DNA of 64,000 nt from Ruegeria arenilitoris (GCF_013032855.1 NZ_WQDA01000001.1:565501-629500); one strand, 5' to 3'; numbered from the stretch's first letter, positions 1-8,882 are shown. The notes: a model not told the origin generated them from the letters alone. Program-made: numbers and translations.

Positions 1-2456
1 CTGACTTTGGCCCAGTCCCCGTCCTTCAGTCCGTGTTCGCACATCAGCTTGGTGGGAACATACAGCGGGTTGCGCCCGTGCAGTTGCCGCAACCAGGCAT
101 TCTGGGTGCCCCAGCTGTGATACATCGCCATGGGGCGCTGGGTCAGGGCGTTTACGGTGAAGCCTTCGTTTCCGGTCTGGTCGGTCTCGTACCAGATCGG
201 AAGCGGGTCCATGGTTTCCGTGATGCGGCCGCGCAGGTGGTCGGGGGGCTGGCGGTCACCATGGCCTTCGGCGGCCAGCTGGAACTTGCGCATCGGTTCG
301 GAATAGAGCTGGAACAGGTAGGGTTGCGGGCTGTCATACAGGCCCATTCCCACTGCCCAGTCCTGATAGGCGGCGTTCCAGGGTTTGTAGAACAGGGCCT
401 CGTCCGGGATGTGTTCCAGGTAGAAGCCGCCATTCTCGATATAGCGGTCCAGTTGGTTCGGGTTCACGTCGCCTCGACCCACCTGCGAGCCATCTGCGCC
501 GCGGAATCCAGCCAGTGGGCCGATGCCTGGCTTGCGCTGATGGTTGACCATGTAGTCGGCATAGTCCGTGTATTTGGCCGAGCCGTCCTCATCGGTGAAA
601 CCCGGCAGACCCAGCTTGTTGGCCAGCTGGATCAGCACCGTCTGAAATCCGCGCACGTCGCGATCGGGTTCGATCACCGGCCAGCGGATCGCATCTGCGG
701 CACCGTCGGCCTCGCAGATCGGGCGGTCGAGGAGCGAGATGCAGTCATGCCGCTCCAGATAGGTGGTGTCGGGCAGGATCAGGTCGGCATAGGCCACCAT
801 TTCCGAGGAATAGGCATCGGAGTAGATGATCCGCGGAATCACGTAGTCTCCATTGTCATCCTTGTCCGTCAGCATCTCGATCACGCCCTTAGTGTTCATG
901 GTCGAGTTCCAGGACATGTTGGCCATGTACATGAACAGCGTGTCGATCTTGTAGGGATCGCCCGCGTGAGCGTTCGAGATCACCATGTGCATCAGCCCGT
1001 GGCTGGACATCGGGTTTTCCCAGGTAAAGGCCTTGTCGATGCGCGCCGGGCTGCCATCGGCCTTCAGGGCCAGATCTTCGGGGCCGCGCACGAAACCCAG
1101 ATGCGGGCCGTCCAGGGGCGAGTTTGGCGTGACCTTGCAATGGGGGGTCGGGTGTGCTTCGACCGGCTTCGGATAGGGCGGCTTGAAGCGGAACCCACCC
1201 GGAACTTCGACCGTGCCAAGCAGGATCTGCAGCACGTGCAGCGCGCGGCAGGTCTGGAATCCGTTGGCATGGGCCGAAACGCCGCGCATCGCGTGCATGG
1301 CCACCGGCCGGCCGATCATCTTGCTGTGCTTTTCGCCCCGGAAGTCAGTCCATTCCTGGTCCAGCTCGAAGGCCTCGTCAAAGGCGACGCGCGCCAGTTC
1401 ACCGGCGATGGCGCGGATCCGGCTGGCGGGTATGCCGCATTCTTCGGCCACCGCTTCGGGGGCGTATTCGTCGCTGAGGTATTTTTCCGCCATCAGGTGA
1501 AAGACCGGCCGGTGGGTGATGCCGTCCATTTCATAGGTGGCGGTCAGGTCCGGCCGGACGCCCGGTTTGTCGAAGGCCGTCGGTTGCCCCGTGACCCGGT
1601 CAATCACCAACGGCTTGCCGTCCGCGTCCCGCAGAAACAGGCCCTTTTCAGGACCTTCGGCGGCATTCATCAGGACAGGGGCGTTGGTATAGCGGCTCAG
1701 GTAATCCAGGTCGATCCTGCCGGCTTTCATCAACACATGGATCAGCGACAGGATGAACAGCCCGTCGGTCCCGGGCGTGATGCCGACCCAGTCATCGGCC
1801 ACTGCGTTGTAGCCGGTGCGGATCGGGTTCACCCCGATCACGCGGGCACCGCGCGCCTTGATCTTGCCGATACCCATCTTGATCGGGTTGCTGTCATGGT
1901 CTTCTGCCACGCCGAACAGCATGAACAGCTTGGTGCGGTCCCAATCGGGCTGGCCGAATTCCCAGAACGCGCCGCCCATCGTGTAGATTCCGCCGGCCGC
2001 CATGTTGACCGAGCAGAAACCGCCATGGGCCGCATAGTTGCAGGTGCCGAAATTCTGGGCCCAGAAGCTGGTGAAGGATTGCGACTGGTCGCGGCCGGTG
2101 AAAAAGGCGAGCTTCTCGGGGTTGTCCTCGCGCAACGGTTTGAGCCAGCCGACGGCGATGTCCAACGCTTCGTCCCAGCTTATTTCCTCGAACTCACCTG
2201 ACCCGCGCGGACCCACCCGCTTGAGCGGAGCGCGCAGGCGTGACGGGGCGTTGACCTGCATGATGCCCGCGCTGCCTTTGGCGCACAGAACCCCTTTGTT
2301 CACCGGGTGGTCACGGTTGCCCTCGATGTAAGCGACCTTGCCATCCTTCATGTGGACGTTGATCCCGCATCGGCAGGCACACATGTAGCAGGTTGTCTTG
2401 CGAACCTCGTCCGAGACCTTGGGAGACGTGTCGAGGATTGGCTGCTGATGGGTCAT
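1..2456 (-). CDS. soeA: Sulfite dehydrogenase (quinone) molybdopterin subunit SoeA, 3' end cut off by the window
   Basis: Catalytic subunit of a molybdopterin oxidoreductase; 818 codons are visible and the frame runs off the window start. The N terminus carries a 4Fe-4S site, Cys23-x2-Cys26-x3-Cys30-x27-Cys58, followed by a GGFCS segment where related thiosulfate/polysulfide reductases place the Mo-ligating Cys. There is no twin-arginine signal, as expected for the cytoplasmic SoeABC enzyme that oxidises sulfite to sulfate and feeds the quinone pool. It lies downstream of tauR-xsc-pta on the same strand, exactly where sulfite from sulfoacetaldehyde cleavage must be removed. The family (complex iron-sulfur molybdoenzyme) is certain; the sulfite assignment is inferred from context and resemblance. 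The FeS (soeB) and membrane (soeC) subunits would lie beyond the window edge. The ATG has no clear Shine-Dalgarno sequence. Confidence 0.85.
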   Translation of the reverse strand, partial: MTHQQPILDTSPKVSDEVRKTTCYMCACRCGINVHMKDGKVAYIEGNRDHPVNKGVLCAKGSAGIMQVNAPSRLRAPLKRVGPRGSGEFEEISWDEALDIAVGWLKPLREDNPEKLAFFTGRDQSQSFTSFWAQNFGTCNYAAHGGFCSVNMAAGGIYTMGGAFWEFGQPDWDRTKLFMLFGVAEDHDSNPIKMGIGKIKARGARVIGVNPIRTGYNAVADDWVGITPGTDGLFILSLIHVLMKAGRIDLDYLSRYTNAPVLMNAAEGPEKGLFLRDADGKPLVIDRVTGQPTAFDKPGVRPDLTATYEMDGITHRPVFHLMAEKYLSDEYAPEAVAEECGIPASRIRAIAGELARVAFDEAFELDQEWTDFRGEKHSKMIGRPVAMHAMRGVSAHANGFQTCRALHVLQILLGTVEVPGGFRFKPPYPKPVEAHPTPHCKVTPNSPLDGPHLGFVRGPEDLALKADGSPARIDKAFTWENPMSSHGLMHMVISNAHAGDPYKIDTLFMYMANMSWNSTMNTKGVIEMLTDKDDNGDYVIPRIIYSDAYSSEMVAYADLILPDTTYLERHDCISLLDRPICEADGAADAIRWPVIEPDRDVRGFQTVLIQLANKLGLPGFTDEDGSAKYTDYADYMVNHQRKPGIGPLAGFRGADGSQVGRGDVNPNQLDRYIENGGFYLEHIPDEALFYKPWNAAYQDWAVGMGLYDSPQPYLFQLYSEPMRKFQLAAEGHGDRQPPDHLRGRITETMDPLPIWYETDQTGNEGFTVNALTQRPMAMYHSWGTQNAWLRQLHGRNPLYVPTKLMCEHGLKDGDWAKV

Positions 2457-2546
2457 TTGCGGATCCAGTCGTTTGCGTCGGGACGAACTTGTCACTTTCA
2501 GCCCGGATTTAGAATACTGTTCTGACGATGGCGCCAGATTTGATGG

Positions 2547-3554
2547 TCATGTTCCCAATGCCTGCAGCACGGTCACGGCGATCATCTGTTCGACATCCTC
2601 GGCGCTGCAGCCGCGGGACAGATCATTCGCCGGTCGGGCCAGACCCTGCAGCACCGGGCCGATCGCCATGTATCCACCGATCCTCTGGGTGATCTTGTAG
2701 CTGATGTTCCCCGCGTCCAGATTGGGAAAGATCATGACGTTGGCCTTTCCGGCCACTGTCGATCCCGGAGCCTTTTTCTGGCCGACGGGGGGGTGAAAAG
2801 CCGCGTCGAATTGCAGCTCGCCGTCGACATGCAGCTCGGGATGCTGTTCGCGCAAAAGACGTGTTGCCTCGGTGACCTTGTCGACACCGGGATGACTTGC
2901 GCTGCCTTTGGTCGAAAAGCTCAGCATCGCCAGCGACGGCTGTTCCCGCAGGATGGCCCGGGCCGACTGGGCCGAGGCGGCTGCGATATGGGCCAGCTCC
3001 GATGCGGTCGGATCAATCACGAGCCCGCAATCGGAAAACAGCATCGCGCGCGCATCAGGTCCGCCCTGGTCCGGCGGGTACATCAGGAAAAACGAGGACA
3101 CCAATCCGGCATCCGGGGCCAGGCCGATCACCTGAATCGCCGTGCGAACTACATCACCGGTCGTGTGGACAGCGCCACCGACCGTTCCCGTGGCGCGCCC
3201 TGTCCGGACCAGCATGGCCGCGTAGACCAAGGGCGTTTCGGCGGCGGACCGGGCCGACACCGCATCCACGCCCTTGTGCCGGCGCAGATCGTGGTAGATG
3301 GCCGCGAACTCCTCGGTCAGCGGCGACTCGGTCGGGTCATGGATGGAAAGGCCATCGCCCGGTGCGGCGCCCTGCGCCAGCAACTCGGCTTCGATTTCTG
3401 CCCGCGGACCGACAAGGATGATGTCGGACAGCCCTGCGGACCGGGCGGCAAGCGCCCCCGCAACGATGCGGGGATCACTGCCTTCGCTCAGAGCAACGAC
3501 TGGCCGGATTGGCGGAGCTTGCTGACGCAACAACTCGATGGGTGTCAGGGTCAT
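2547..3554 (-). CDS. pta: Phosphate acetyltransferase
   Basis: 335-residue single-domain phosphotransacetylase that converts acetyl phosphate and CoA to acetyl-CoA and phosphate. The typical PTA_PTB fold is recognisable, with an early VVALSEGSDPR segment, the RTGRATGTVGGAVHTTGDVVR region and the C-terminal FPNLDAGNISYKITQRIGG signature. It starts 21 bases after the xsc stop and is followed by soeA, so it is almost certainly cotranscribed. In this setting it uses the acetyl phosphate made by Xsc, which is the standard partnership in sulfonate degradation. It lacks the long N-terminal regulatory domain of enterobacterial Pta, as is usual for this short class. Function is confidently assigned from sequence and context together. 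Confidence 0.95.
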   Translation of the reverse strand: MTLTPIELLRQQAPPIRPVVALSEGSDPRIVAGALAARSAGLSDIILVGPRAEIEAELLAQGAAPGDGLSIHDPTESPLTEEFAAIYHDLRRHKGVDAVSARSAAETPLVYAAMLVRTGRATGTVGGAVHTTGDVVRTAIQVIGLAPDAGLVSSFFLMYPPDQGGPDARAMLFSDCGLVIDPTASELAHIAAASAQSARAILREQPSLAMLSFSTKGSASHPGVDKVTEATRLLREQHPELHVDGELQFDAAFHPPVGQKKAPGSTVAGKANVMIFPNLDAGNISYKITQRIGGYMAIGPVLQGLARPANDLSRGCSAEDVEQMIAVTVLQALGT

Positions 3555-3575
3555 CCGCTCCAGCTCCGTTCCCGC

Positions 3576-5351
3576 TCAGACCTGCTGCGGCACCATGTCG
3601 TCGGCCGAAATGCCGGCCACCGCCACAGGCTTTTTCATCGCGTCGCGGCGGAACGGTTCACCCAGTTCCTGGTTGATCAGGGCTTCGATCAGGGTGGTGA
3701 TGCCGTTCTTCTGGTCTTCGATGGCCTGATTCAGGGCGGCGGTCAGCTCGTCCATGGTGCGGGCGACGACACCCTTCAGGCCGCAGGCTTGGGCGATGCC
3801 GGCATAGGACACTTTGGTGTCCAGTTCGGTGCCCACGAAGTTGTCGTCGAACCAAAGGGTCGAGTTGCGTTTTTCCGCGCCCCACTGGTAGTTGCGGAAC
3901 ACGATCTGCGTCACGGCAGGCCATTCCTCGCGGCCGATGGCGGTCAGCTCGTTCACCGCGATGCCGAAGGCGCCGTCACCGGCAAAACCCACTACGGGCA
4001 CGTCCGGGCAGCCGATCTTGGCGCCGACGATGGCGGGCAGGCCATATCCGCACGGTCCGAACAGGCCGGGGGCCAGATACTTGCGACCTTCCTCAAAGGA
4101 CGGGTAGGCGTTGCCGATGGCGCAGTTGTTGCCGATGTCCGAGCTGATGATCGCTTCTTTCGGCAGCGCGGCCTGAATGGCGCGCCATGCCATGCGGGGG
4201 CTCATCCAGTCGGGCTTGGCCGCGCGTGCGCGCTCGTTCCAGCTGGTGCCTGGATCGTCGTCCTCGTGGTCCATGCTGCTGAGCTGCTGGGCCCAACGCG
4301 ACTTCTTCTCGGCAATCTTGGCCTTGCGTTCGGCGCGGCCTTCGTCTCCGGCCGTGTCGCTCAGCTGCGCCAGGATGCCATTCGCCACCTTGGCCGCGTC
4401 GCCGACGATACCGACCGAGACCTTCTTGGTCAGGCCGATCCGGTCGGGGTTGATGTCGACCTGGATGATCTTGGCGTCAGCCGGCCAGTATTCCATGCCA
4501 TAGCCCGGCAGGGTCGAGAACGGGTTCAGGCGCGTGCCGAGGCACAGGACCACGTCGGCTTCCTTGATCAGCTCCATCGCTGCCTTGGACCCGTTGTAGC
4601 CCAGCGGGCCGGCAAACAGCGGATGGCTGCCGGGGAAGGCGTCGTTGTGCTGGTAGCCGACGCAAACCGGCGCATCCAGACGCTCGGCCAGAGCCTTGGA
4701 GGCCTCGATGCCGCCTTTGGCCAACACCACGCCCGCTCCGTTCAGGATCACGGGATTCTTGGCGTTCGACAGCAGTTCGGCGGCCTTTGCGACTGCGGTT
4801 TCACCGCCTGCGGGACGCTCGAAATCGACGACCGCGGGCAGTTCGACGTCAATGACCTGAGTCCACATGTCACGCGGGATGTTGATCTGGGCCGGGGCGC
4901 TGGCGCGCTTGGCCTTCATGATCACGCGGTTCAGAACCTCGGTGACGCGGGACGGATCGCGGACCTCTTCCTGATACGCGACCATGTCCTCGAACAGTTT
5001 CATCTGCTCTACTTCCTGGAAACCACCCTGACCGATGGTCTTGTTGGCCGCTTGCGGTGTGACCAGCAGCAGCGGTGTGTGGTTCCAGTAGGCGGTTTTG
5101 ACGGCAGTGACGAAGTTGGTGATGCCGGGGCCGTTCTGCGCGATCATCATCGACATCTTGCCGGTGGCGCGGGTGTAGCCGTCGGCCATCATGCCGGCGC
5201 TGCCTTCATGAGCGCAGTCCCAGAACATGATCCCGGCCTTGGGGAACAGGTCCGAGATCGGCATCATGGCCGAGCCGATGATCCCGAACGCGTGTTCGAT
5301 GCCGTGCATCTGCAGAACCTTAACAAAGGCCTCTTCTGTCGTCATTTTCAT
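3576..5351 (-). CDS. xsc: Sulfoacetaldehyde acetyltransferase
   Basis: 591-residue thiamine diphosphate enzyme that cleaves sulfoacetaldehyde with phosphate to acetyl phosphate and sulfite, the central desulfonation step for taurine and isethionate. The N-terminal pyrimidine-binding region begins MKMTTEEAFVKVL. The C-terminal TPP/Mg motif GFAGDGAFG, with the downstream FRNYQWGAEKRNS stretch, is characteristic of Xsc. A longer frame reaches to 5450, but GGAGAG seven bases before the ATG at 5351 and the family's usual N terminus decide the start. It sits between tauR and pta in the same direction. The 125-base gap from tauR may contain a promoter, but I see no clear one. Confidence 0.96.
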   Translation of the reverse strand: MKMTTEEAFVKVLQMHGIEHAFGIIGSAMMPISDLFPKAGIMFWDCAHEGSAGMMADGYTRATGKMSMMIAQNGPGITNFVTAVKTAYWNHTPLLLVTPQAANKTIGQGGFQEVEQMKLFEDMVAYQEEVRDPSRVTEVLNRVIMKAKRASAPAQINIPRDMWTQVIDVELPAVVDFERPAGGETAVAKAAELLSNAKNPVILNGAGVVLAKGGIEASKALAERLDAPVCVGYQHNDAFPGSHPLFAGPLGYNGSKAAMELIKEADVVLCLGTRLNPFSTLPGYGMEYWPADAKIIQVDINPDRIGLTKKVSVGIVGDAAKVANGILAQLSDTAGDEGRAERKAKIAEKKSRWAQQLSSMDHEDDDPGTSWNERARAAKPDWMSPRMAWRAIQAALPKEAIISSDIGNNCAIGNAYPSFEEGRKYLAPGLFGPCGYGLPAIVGAKIGCPDVPVVGFAGDGAFGIAVNELTAIGREEWPAVTQIVFRNYQWGAEKRNSTLWFDDNFVGTELDTKVSYAGIAQACGLKGVVARTMDELTAALNQAIEDQKNGITTLIEALINQELGEPFRRDAMKKPVAVAGISADDMVPQQV

Positions 5352-5476
5352 TTGGACGCTCTCCAAGCAATGGTGGAAACGGTCAGGCGATACGCCTTGG
5401 CTTGCCATTGGTTTTGGCGCAACGGGGGCATCTGGGTTAGGGCCAGACACGGCGCCGGAGTAGGTCCAGTGTTGCC

Positions 5477-6937
5477 TCAGCAGGCTCGGATTGCGGCCGC
5501 AACCCGCTCGATTCCCGCAGGAATCCGGTCAGCCGAAATCGAGGAATACCCCAGGCGGTAATAGTTCCTGGGCCGATCCGGCCCCGAGAAGAACGCAGCA
5601 CCGGGCTCGATATGAACACTCTGATTTTGAAGCGTTTTCGCCAATTCCGCGGTGTCGACATGGTCCGGTGCCTTCATCCACATCGACGATCCACCAAAGA
5701 CGCCGCGCCCGGCCACGGTCAACCCGTTCGCCTCGATCGCGTCCTCGATCGTCTTGCGCCGCTGCATCAGAGCCTTGGACATACGCCGTATCTGAGCATC
5801 ATAATGCCCGAGCGACAGGAAATAGGCCGCCGTTCGCTGGATATGGCCGGGTGGGTGTCGGAAAACGAGCGACCGCAGCGCGCGGGCCTCGCGGATGAAC
5901 GGTTCGGATCCGACCATGTACCCCAGCCGCAACCCCGGGAACAACGACTTGGAAAAGCTGCCCACGTAGACCACACGCCCGTCCTTGTCCAAAGACTTGA
6001 GCGCCGGTGACGGGGCACCCAGAAAGGCCATCTCGAACTCATAGTCATCTTCGACGATCATCGCGTCCAGTTCGCGGGCGCGTTTCAACAGGTCGTGACG
6101 CCGGGCGACGGGCATTGTCGCAGTTGTCGGACATTGGTGGCTGGGCGTGGTGTAGATCACATCGGTGCCGTCCGGGATGGACTCGGGCGGCAACCCATCC
6201 TTGTCCACCCGCAATGGTGTCATCGAGGCATCCGAGCAGCGCATAAGTTCGTGCAGAGCGTAGTAGCTGGGATCCTCGATCGCCGCCTTGCGCCCTTGGC
6301 CCAGAAGAATGCGCGAGGTCAGCCACAGGGCGTTCTGAGCGCCCAGCGTGATCAGAATTTCCTCGGGCCGTGCAGCGATACCGCGGCGGGGCAACGTGTG
6401 GCGAGCGATGAACTCGATCAGCAATGGATCGTCCTGATCCACGTAGTCGCCGGTCAGCGAGTCGAAATCCTTGTGGCCAAGGGCCCGAACGGCGCAGAGG
6501 CGCCAGTTCGCATGATCAAACAGGGTGCGGTCGGCCTGGCCGTAGATGAACGGATAGCTGTATTCCCGCCAATCCGGTGGCTTGGCCAGAAAATCACCGT
6601 CGGAAAAACGGCGGGCCAGTGCGGCGTCCCAGTTGACGGTTTCTTCGCTGCGCTGAACCGGTGTGTATTTCGGCGGCACTGGCGCGTTCTGCGACACGTA
6701 GTACCCGGACCGGCCTTTGGCCGTCAGATAGTCATTTGCCAGCAACTCGGTATAGGCCAGCGTCACGGTGATGCGGCTGACACCCAGATGCGCGGCCAGT
6801 TTGCGCGACGACGGCAGTTTCTCACCGACATGAAAGCGGCCTGACAGGATGCCCTCGGCAATCATCTGCTGGATCTGCGCCTGCAGAGTGCCCTGACCGC
6901 CCGGTTTCAGAAAGAAGGTTTCGACCGAAATTCCCAT
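5477..6937 (-). CDS. tauR: MocR-family taurine-pathway regulator TauR
   Basis: 486-residue MocR-type transcription factor. An N-terminal GntR winged helix (about residues 10-80; LPSSRKLAAHLGVSRITVTLAY is its recognition region) is fused to a fold-type I aminotransferase-like domain. That domain keeps the PLP-binding lysine environment SFSKSLFPGLRLG. TauR of Rhodobacter activates taurine genes in response to taurine, and the identity here rests on the downstream xsc-pta-soe genes. No taurine transporter or taurine aminotransferase gene is in the window, so the true inducer could also be another C2 sulfonate. Two direct repeats just upstream resemble reported TauR sites. Family certain, name likely. 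Confidence 0.88.
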   Translation of the reverse strand: MGISVETFFLKPGGQGTLQAQIQQMIAEGILSGRFHVGEKLPSSRKLAAHLGVSRITVTLAYTELLANDYLTAKGRSGYYVSQNAPVPPKYTPVQRSEETVNWDAALARRFSDGDFLAKPPDWREYSYPFIYGQADRTLFDHANWRLCAVRALGHKDFDSLTGDYVDQDDPLLIEFIARHTLPRRGIAARPEEILITLGAQNALWLTSRILLGQGRKAAIEDPSYYALHELMRCSDASMTPLRVDKDGLPPESIPDGTDVIYTTPSHQCPTTATMPVARRHDLLKRARELDAMIVEDDYEFEMAFLGAPSPALKSLDKDGRVVYVGSFSKSLFPGLRLGYMVGSEPFIREARALRSLVFRHPPGHIQRTAAYFLSLGHYDAQIRRMSKALMQRRKTIEDAIEANGLTVAGRGVFGGSSMWMKAPDHVDTAELAKTLQNQSVHIEPGAAFFSGPDRPRNYYRLGYSSISADRIPAGIERVAAAIRAC

Positions 6938-6950
6938 GCCTCGTTATATG

Positions 6951-6982
6951 TTGGACTTAAATGCAGGGCAATCTGGACTTAT
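6951..6982. promoter_or_regulatory. Direct repeats resembling a TauR binding site
   Basis: TTGGACTTAA (6951-6960) and CTGGACTTAT (6973-6982) are near-identical direct repeats with a period of 22 bases, so both lie on one DNA face. As I recall, the Rhodobacter capsulatus TauR site is a pair of CTGGACYTAA repeats. The site lies 14 bases before the tauR start and about 30 bases upstream of the arsR -35 box, so TauR could control itself, the divergent arsR-permease pair, or both. Seen directly; function inferred. Confidence 0.6.
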
Positions 6983-7011
6983 TCAGGATCAACGGAAATT
7001 TACCCATACGG

Positions 7012-7064
7012 TTGACACGGGCATAGCTCGTCACTAAAAAACTAGAAATCTAGTTTAATGGAGA
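7012..7064 (+). promoter_or_regulatory. arsR promoter and ArsR operator palindrome
   Basis: TTGACA (7012-7017) is followed after 17 bases by TAAAAA (7035-7040). Overlapping that -10 is a perfect inverted repeat, AAACTAGA-AA-TCTAGTTT (7039-7056), then a GGAGA ribosome site (7060-7064) seven bases before the arsR ATG. A palindrome over the -10 of an arsR-first operon is the usual autorepression layout. Confidence 0.7.
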
Positions 7065-7071
7065 TAACCAA

Positions 7072-7380
7072 ATGTGGGAAAAAGCTGCTGCAGGGTTTTC
7101 GGCGATGGGGTCCGAGGCGCGATTGCAGGTGCTCAAGACCCTTGTGCGGGCCGGACAGGCTGGTCTGACGGTCGGAGAGATCCAAAGTCGGACTGGGATG
7201 GCACCGTCCACCCTGGCGCATCACCTGCGATTCCTGGCGGCAGGCGGCGTGGTCGAGCAGGAGAAATCCGGGCGGACCACAATCAACCGAGCATGTTTCG
7301 ATGAATTGAGATCACTGGCGCAGTTCATCCTCAGCGAATGCTGCGCGGATGAATCCAGAAAGGTTACCAACGATGGCTGA
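7072..7380 (+). CDS. ArsR-family winged-helix repressor
   Basis: 102-residue ArsR/SmtB-type repressor with the winged helix-turn-helix around residues 35-60 (GMAPSTLAHHLRFLAAGGVV). The C terminus contains Cys residues (ECCADES) that might help sense metal or metalloid, though the classical alpha3 CxC motif is absent. It probably binds the palindrome over its own promoter and is relieved by a ligand I cannot name from sequence. Its last eight bases overlap the start of the permease gene, which suggests translational coupling and a shared role. It could equally be one of the many non-metal ArsR proteins. Confidence 0.85.
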   Translation: MWEKAAAGFSAMGSEARLQVLKTLVRAGQAGLTVGEIQSRTGMAPSTLAHHLRFLAAGGVVEQEKSGRTTINRACFDELRSLAQFILSECCADESRKVTNDG

Positions 7381-8401
7381 ATTGACCCAATCCCCGAAGG
7401 CCGTTGGTCAAACCCTGTCCGGTCTGCTGAAGACACCCTGGGCCCTGATCGTGGCGATCCTTGTGCTTGTGGCCATTCTGGACCCAGGCAATTGGGTGAA
7501 CGTCACGACTTTTGCAGCCAAGGCTCTGGTGCACACCGGTCAGTACATCCTGTTTGCAGTGCTGTTGCTGTCCTACCTCAAGGCCAGCGGGGCCGAGACT
7601 ATGGTTGCCCGGGCCTTCGAGGGCCGCGAAACCCGGATGATCCTGCTGGCCGCGTTGTTCGGCGGGTTGGCTCCGTTCTGCTCCTGCGAGGTGATCCCGT
7701 TCATCGCAAGCCTGCTTGCATTGGGTGCGCCCTTGTCGGCGGTCATGGCCTTCTGGCTGAGCTCGCCGTTGATTGACCCGCCCACGCTTTTGATCACGGC
7801 GGGCGCTTTGGGCTGGCCGTTTGCGATCGGCAAAGCCGTTGCAGCCGTTGCACTGGGATTGTTCGGCGGGTTCGCGGTGCGTTTTCTCATGCGTCAGGGT
7901 GCCTTTGCCCAACCTTTGCGCCACTATGAACCGGCCGGATGCTGTGGCTGCGGTCCGAAGAAAGACAAGCTGCTTTGGCGCTTTTGGCAAGAGCACGAAC
8001 GCCGCGTCCGGTTCCGTCGGGAATTCGTGCAGAACGGCCTGTTCCTGCTGAAGTGGCTCGCTCTGGCCTATGTGCTCGAGGCGCTGCTGGTCAGCTATGT
8101 TCCAGCTGATCTGATCGCGCGGCTGGTTGGTGGCGACGGTGCGGTGCCGATCGTGATCGCCGCCTTTGTCGGGATGCCGGCCTACCTGAACTCGTATGTC
8201 GCGCCGCCGCTTCTGGCCGGCCTGATGGAGCAGGGGATGAGCGCGGGCGCGGCGATGTCCTTCATGATCGCCGGGGCCGTCAGTTCCATTCCGGCCATGG
8301 CGGCTGTCTGGTCTCTGGTCAAACCCCGTGTGTTCGCAGCCTATATCGGGCTTGGGATTAGCGGAGCCATTGCAGCAGGGATTCTGTTCCAGCTTTTGTA
8401 A
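7373..8401 (+). CDS. Permease of the DUF318/ArsP-like (SO_0444) family
   Basis: 342-residue polytopic membrane protein with roughly eight hydrophobic segments in two halves. The first half carries the family hallmark CSCEVIP in a membrane segment. A central cytoplasmic loop carries a CCGCG cluster and is followed by charged residues. The second half repeats the pattern with GMPAYLNSYVAPPLLAGLM. PF03773-type permeases include ArsP (methyl- or aromatic-arsenical efflux) and SO_0444-like proteins proposed for Cu/Zn efflux. The ATG at 7373 lies within the end of arsR and was preferred over an in-frame start at 7349. The substrate is unknown; a thiophilic metal or metalloid is the best guess from the ArsR partner and the paired cysteines. 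Confidence 0.8.
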   Translation: MAELTQSPKAVGQTLSGLLKTPWALIVAILVLVAILDPGNWVNVTTFAAKALVHTGQYILFAVLLLSYLKASGAETMVARAFEGRETRMILLAALFGGLAPFCSCEVIPFIASLLALGAPLSAVMAFWLSSPLIDPPTLLITAGALGWPFAIGKAVAAVALGLFGGFAVRFLMRQGAFAQPLRHYEPAGCCGCGPKKDKLLWRFWQEHERRVRFRREFVQNGLFLLKWLALAYVLEALLVSYVPADLIARLVGGDGAVPIVIAAFVGMPAYLNSYVAPPLLAGLMEQGMSAGAAMSFMIAGAVSSIPAMAAVWSLVKPRVFAAYIGLGISGAIAAGILFQLL

Positions 8402-8407
8402 GAAGAA

Positions 8408-8435
8408 AACCGCCCGGAGTATTCTTCGGGCGGTT
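8408..8435. terminator. Bidirectional hairpin terminator
   Basis: AACCGCCCG (8408-8416) pairs with CGGGCGGTT (8427-8435) between two converging genes. A T-rich tail follows on the minus strand (the A-rich run at 8402-8409) and a weaker one on the plus strand, so it can end transcripts from both sides. Confidence 0.75.
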
Positions 8436-8442
8436 CTGTATA

Positions 8443-8832
8443 TCAGCTTGCGCCGCAGTTGCTTGGCAATTTGAACCGATAGCGCGGTTCGCCGCTGTCC
8501 ACGAAAACCCGTTTTTCCACACAGGCCGTGGTTCCGACACTGCGCGCGATCGGCGCCTCGGTCGCGGTGATTGAAGTTGCCGATCCGTCCGGCAATCGAA
8601 CCGACGCGATGACCCCGTTCTTGAGATCACCATTGATTGGCGTAGCCGACAGTACAGGAACGGTCATATACGCTTCGTGTTCGTGTTTCCCATCGCCGCT
8701 GAACAGCAGCAGACCGGCAGCTACGGCGATAACGGCCACGCCGCCCAGAATGGCCAGTCCCTTGGTTTTTGCGAAAGCGTAAATCGAAACCGCCCGGTGC
8801 GGCCCGAAGATAGACGATAGAATGTTCAGCAT
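8443..8832 (-). CDS. Small membrane-anchored protein of unknown function
   Basis: 129-residue protein with one strong hydrophobic segment (about residues 28-46, LAILGGVAVIAVAAGLLLF). A probable extracytoplasmic domain of about 80 residues follows, with two Cys (in TTACVEK and SNCGAS) that could form a disulfide. I do not recognise a family. It is preceded by the trcR terminator and followed by a bidirectional terminator, so it is probably transcribed alone. Coding use looks like its neighbours and the reading frame is intact, so I take it as a real gene. Confidence 0.7.
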   Translation of the reverse strand: MLNILSSIFGPHRAVSIYAFAKTKGLAILGGVAVIAVAAGLLLFSGDGKHEHEAYMTVPVLSATPINGDLKNGVIASVRLPDGSATSITATEAPIARSVGTTACVEKRVFVDSGEPRYRFKLPSNCGAS

Positions 8833-8843
8833 GGTCCAGTTCC

Positions 8844-8873
8844 AAAAAGGCCCCGGTCCATCGGACCGGGGCC
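8844..8873 (-). terminator. Rho-independent terminator of trcR
   Basis: On the minus strand an 11-base stem, GGCCCCGGTCC/GGACCGGGGCC (plus coordinates 8849-8859 and 8863-8873) with a three-base loop, is followed by TTTTT. It starts ten bases after the trcR stop. Confidence 0.9.
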
Positions 8874-8882
8874 AGCACAGTG

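Noticed and set aside
33..2201. A 722-codon plus-strand open frame
   Set aside because: It is antisense to soeA, whose minus-strand protein has clear 4Fe-4S and molybdopterin motifs. The plus-strand product has no recognisable family.
2793..5561. A 922-codon plus-strand open frame
   Set aside because: It is a shadow of pta and xsc. Its long His/Arg/Gly-rich product is typical of GC-biased antisense frames.
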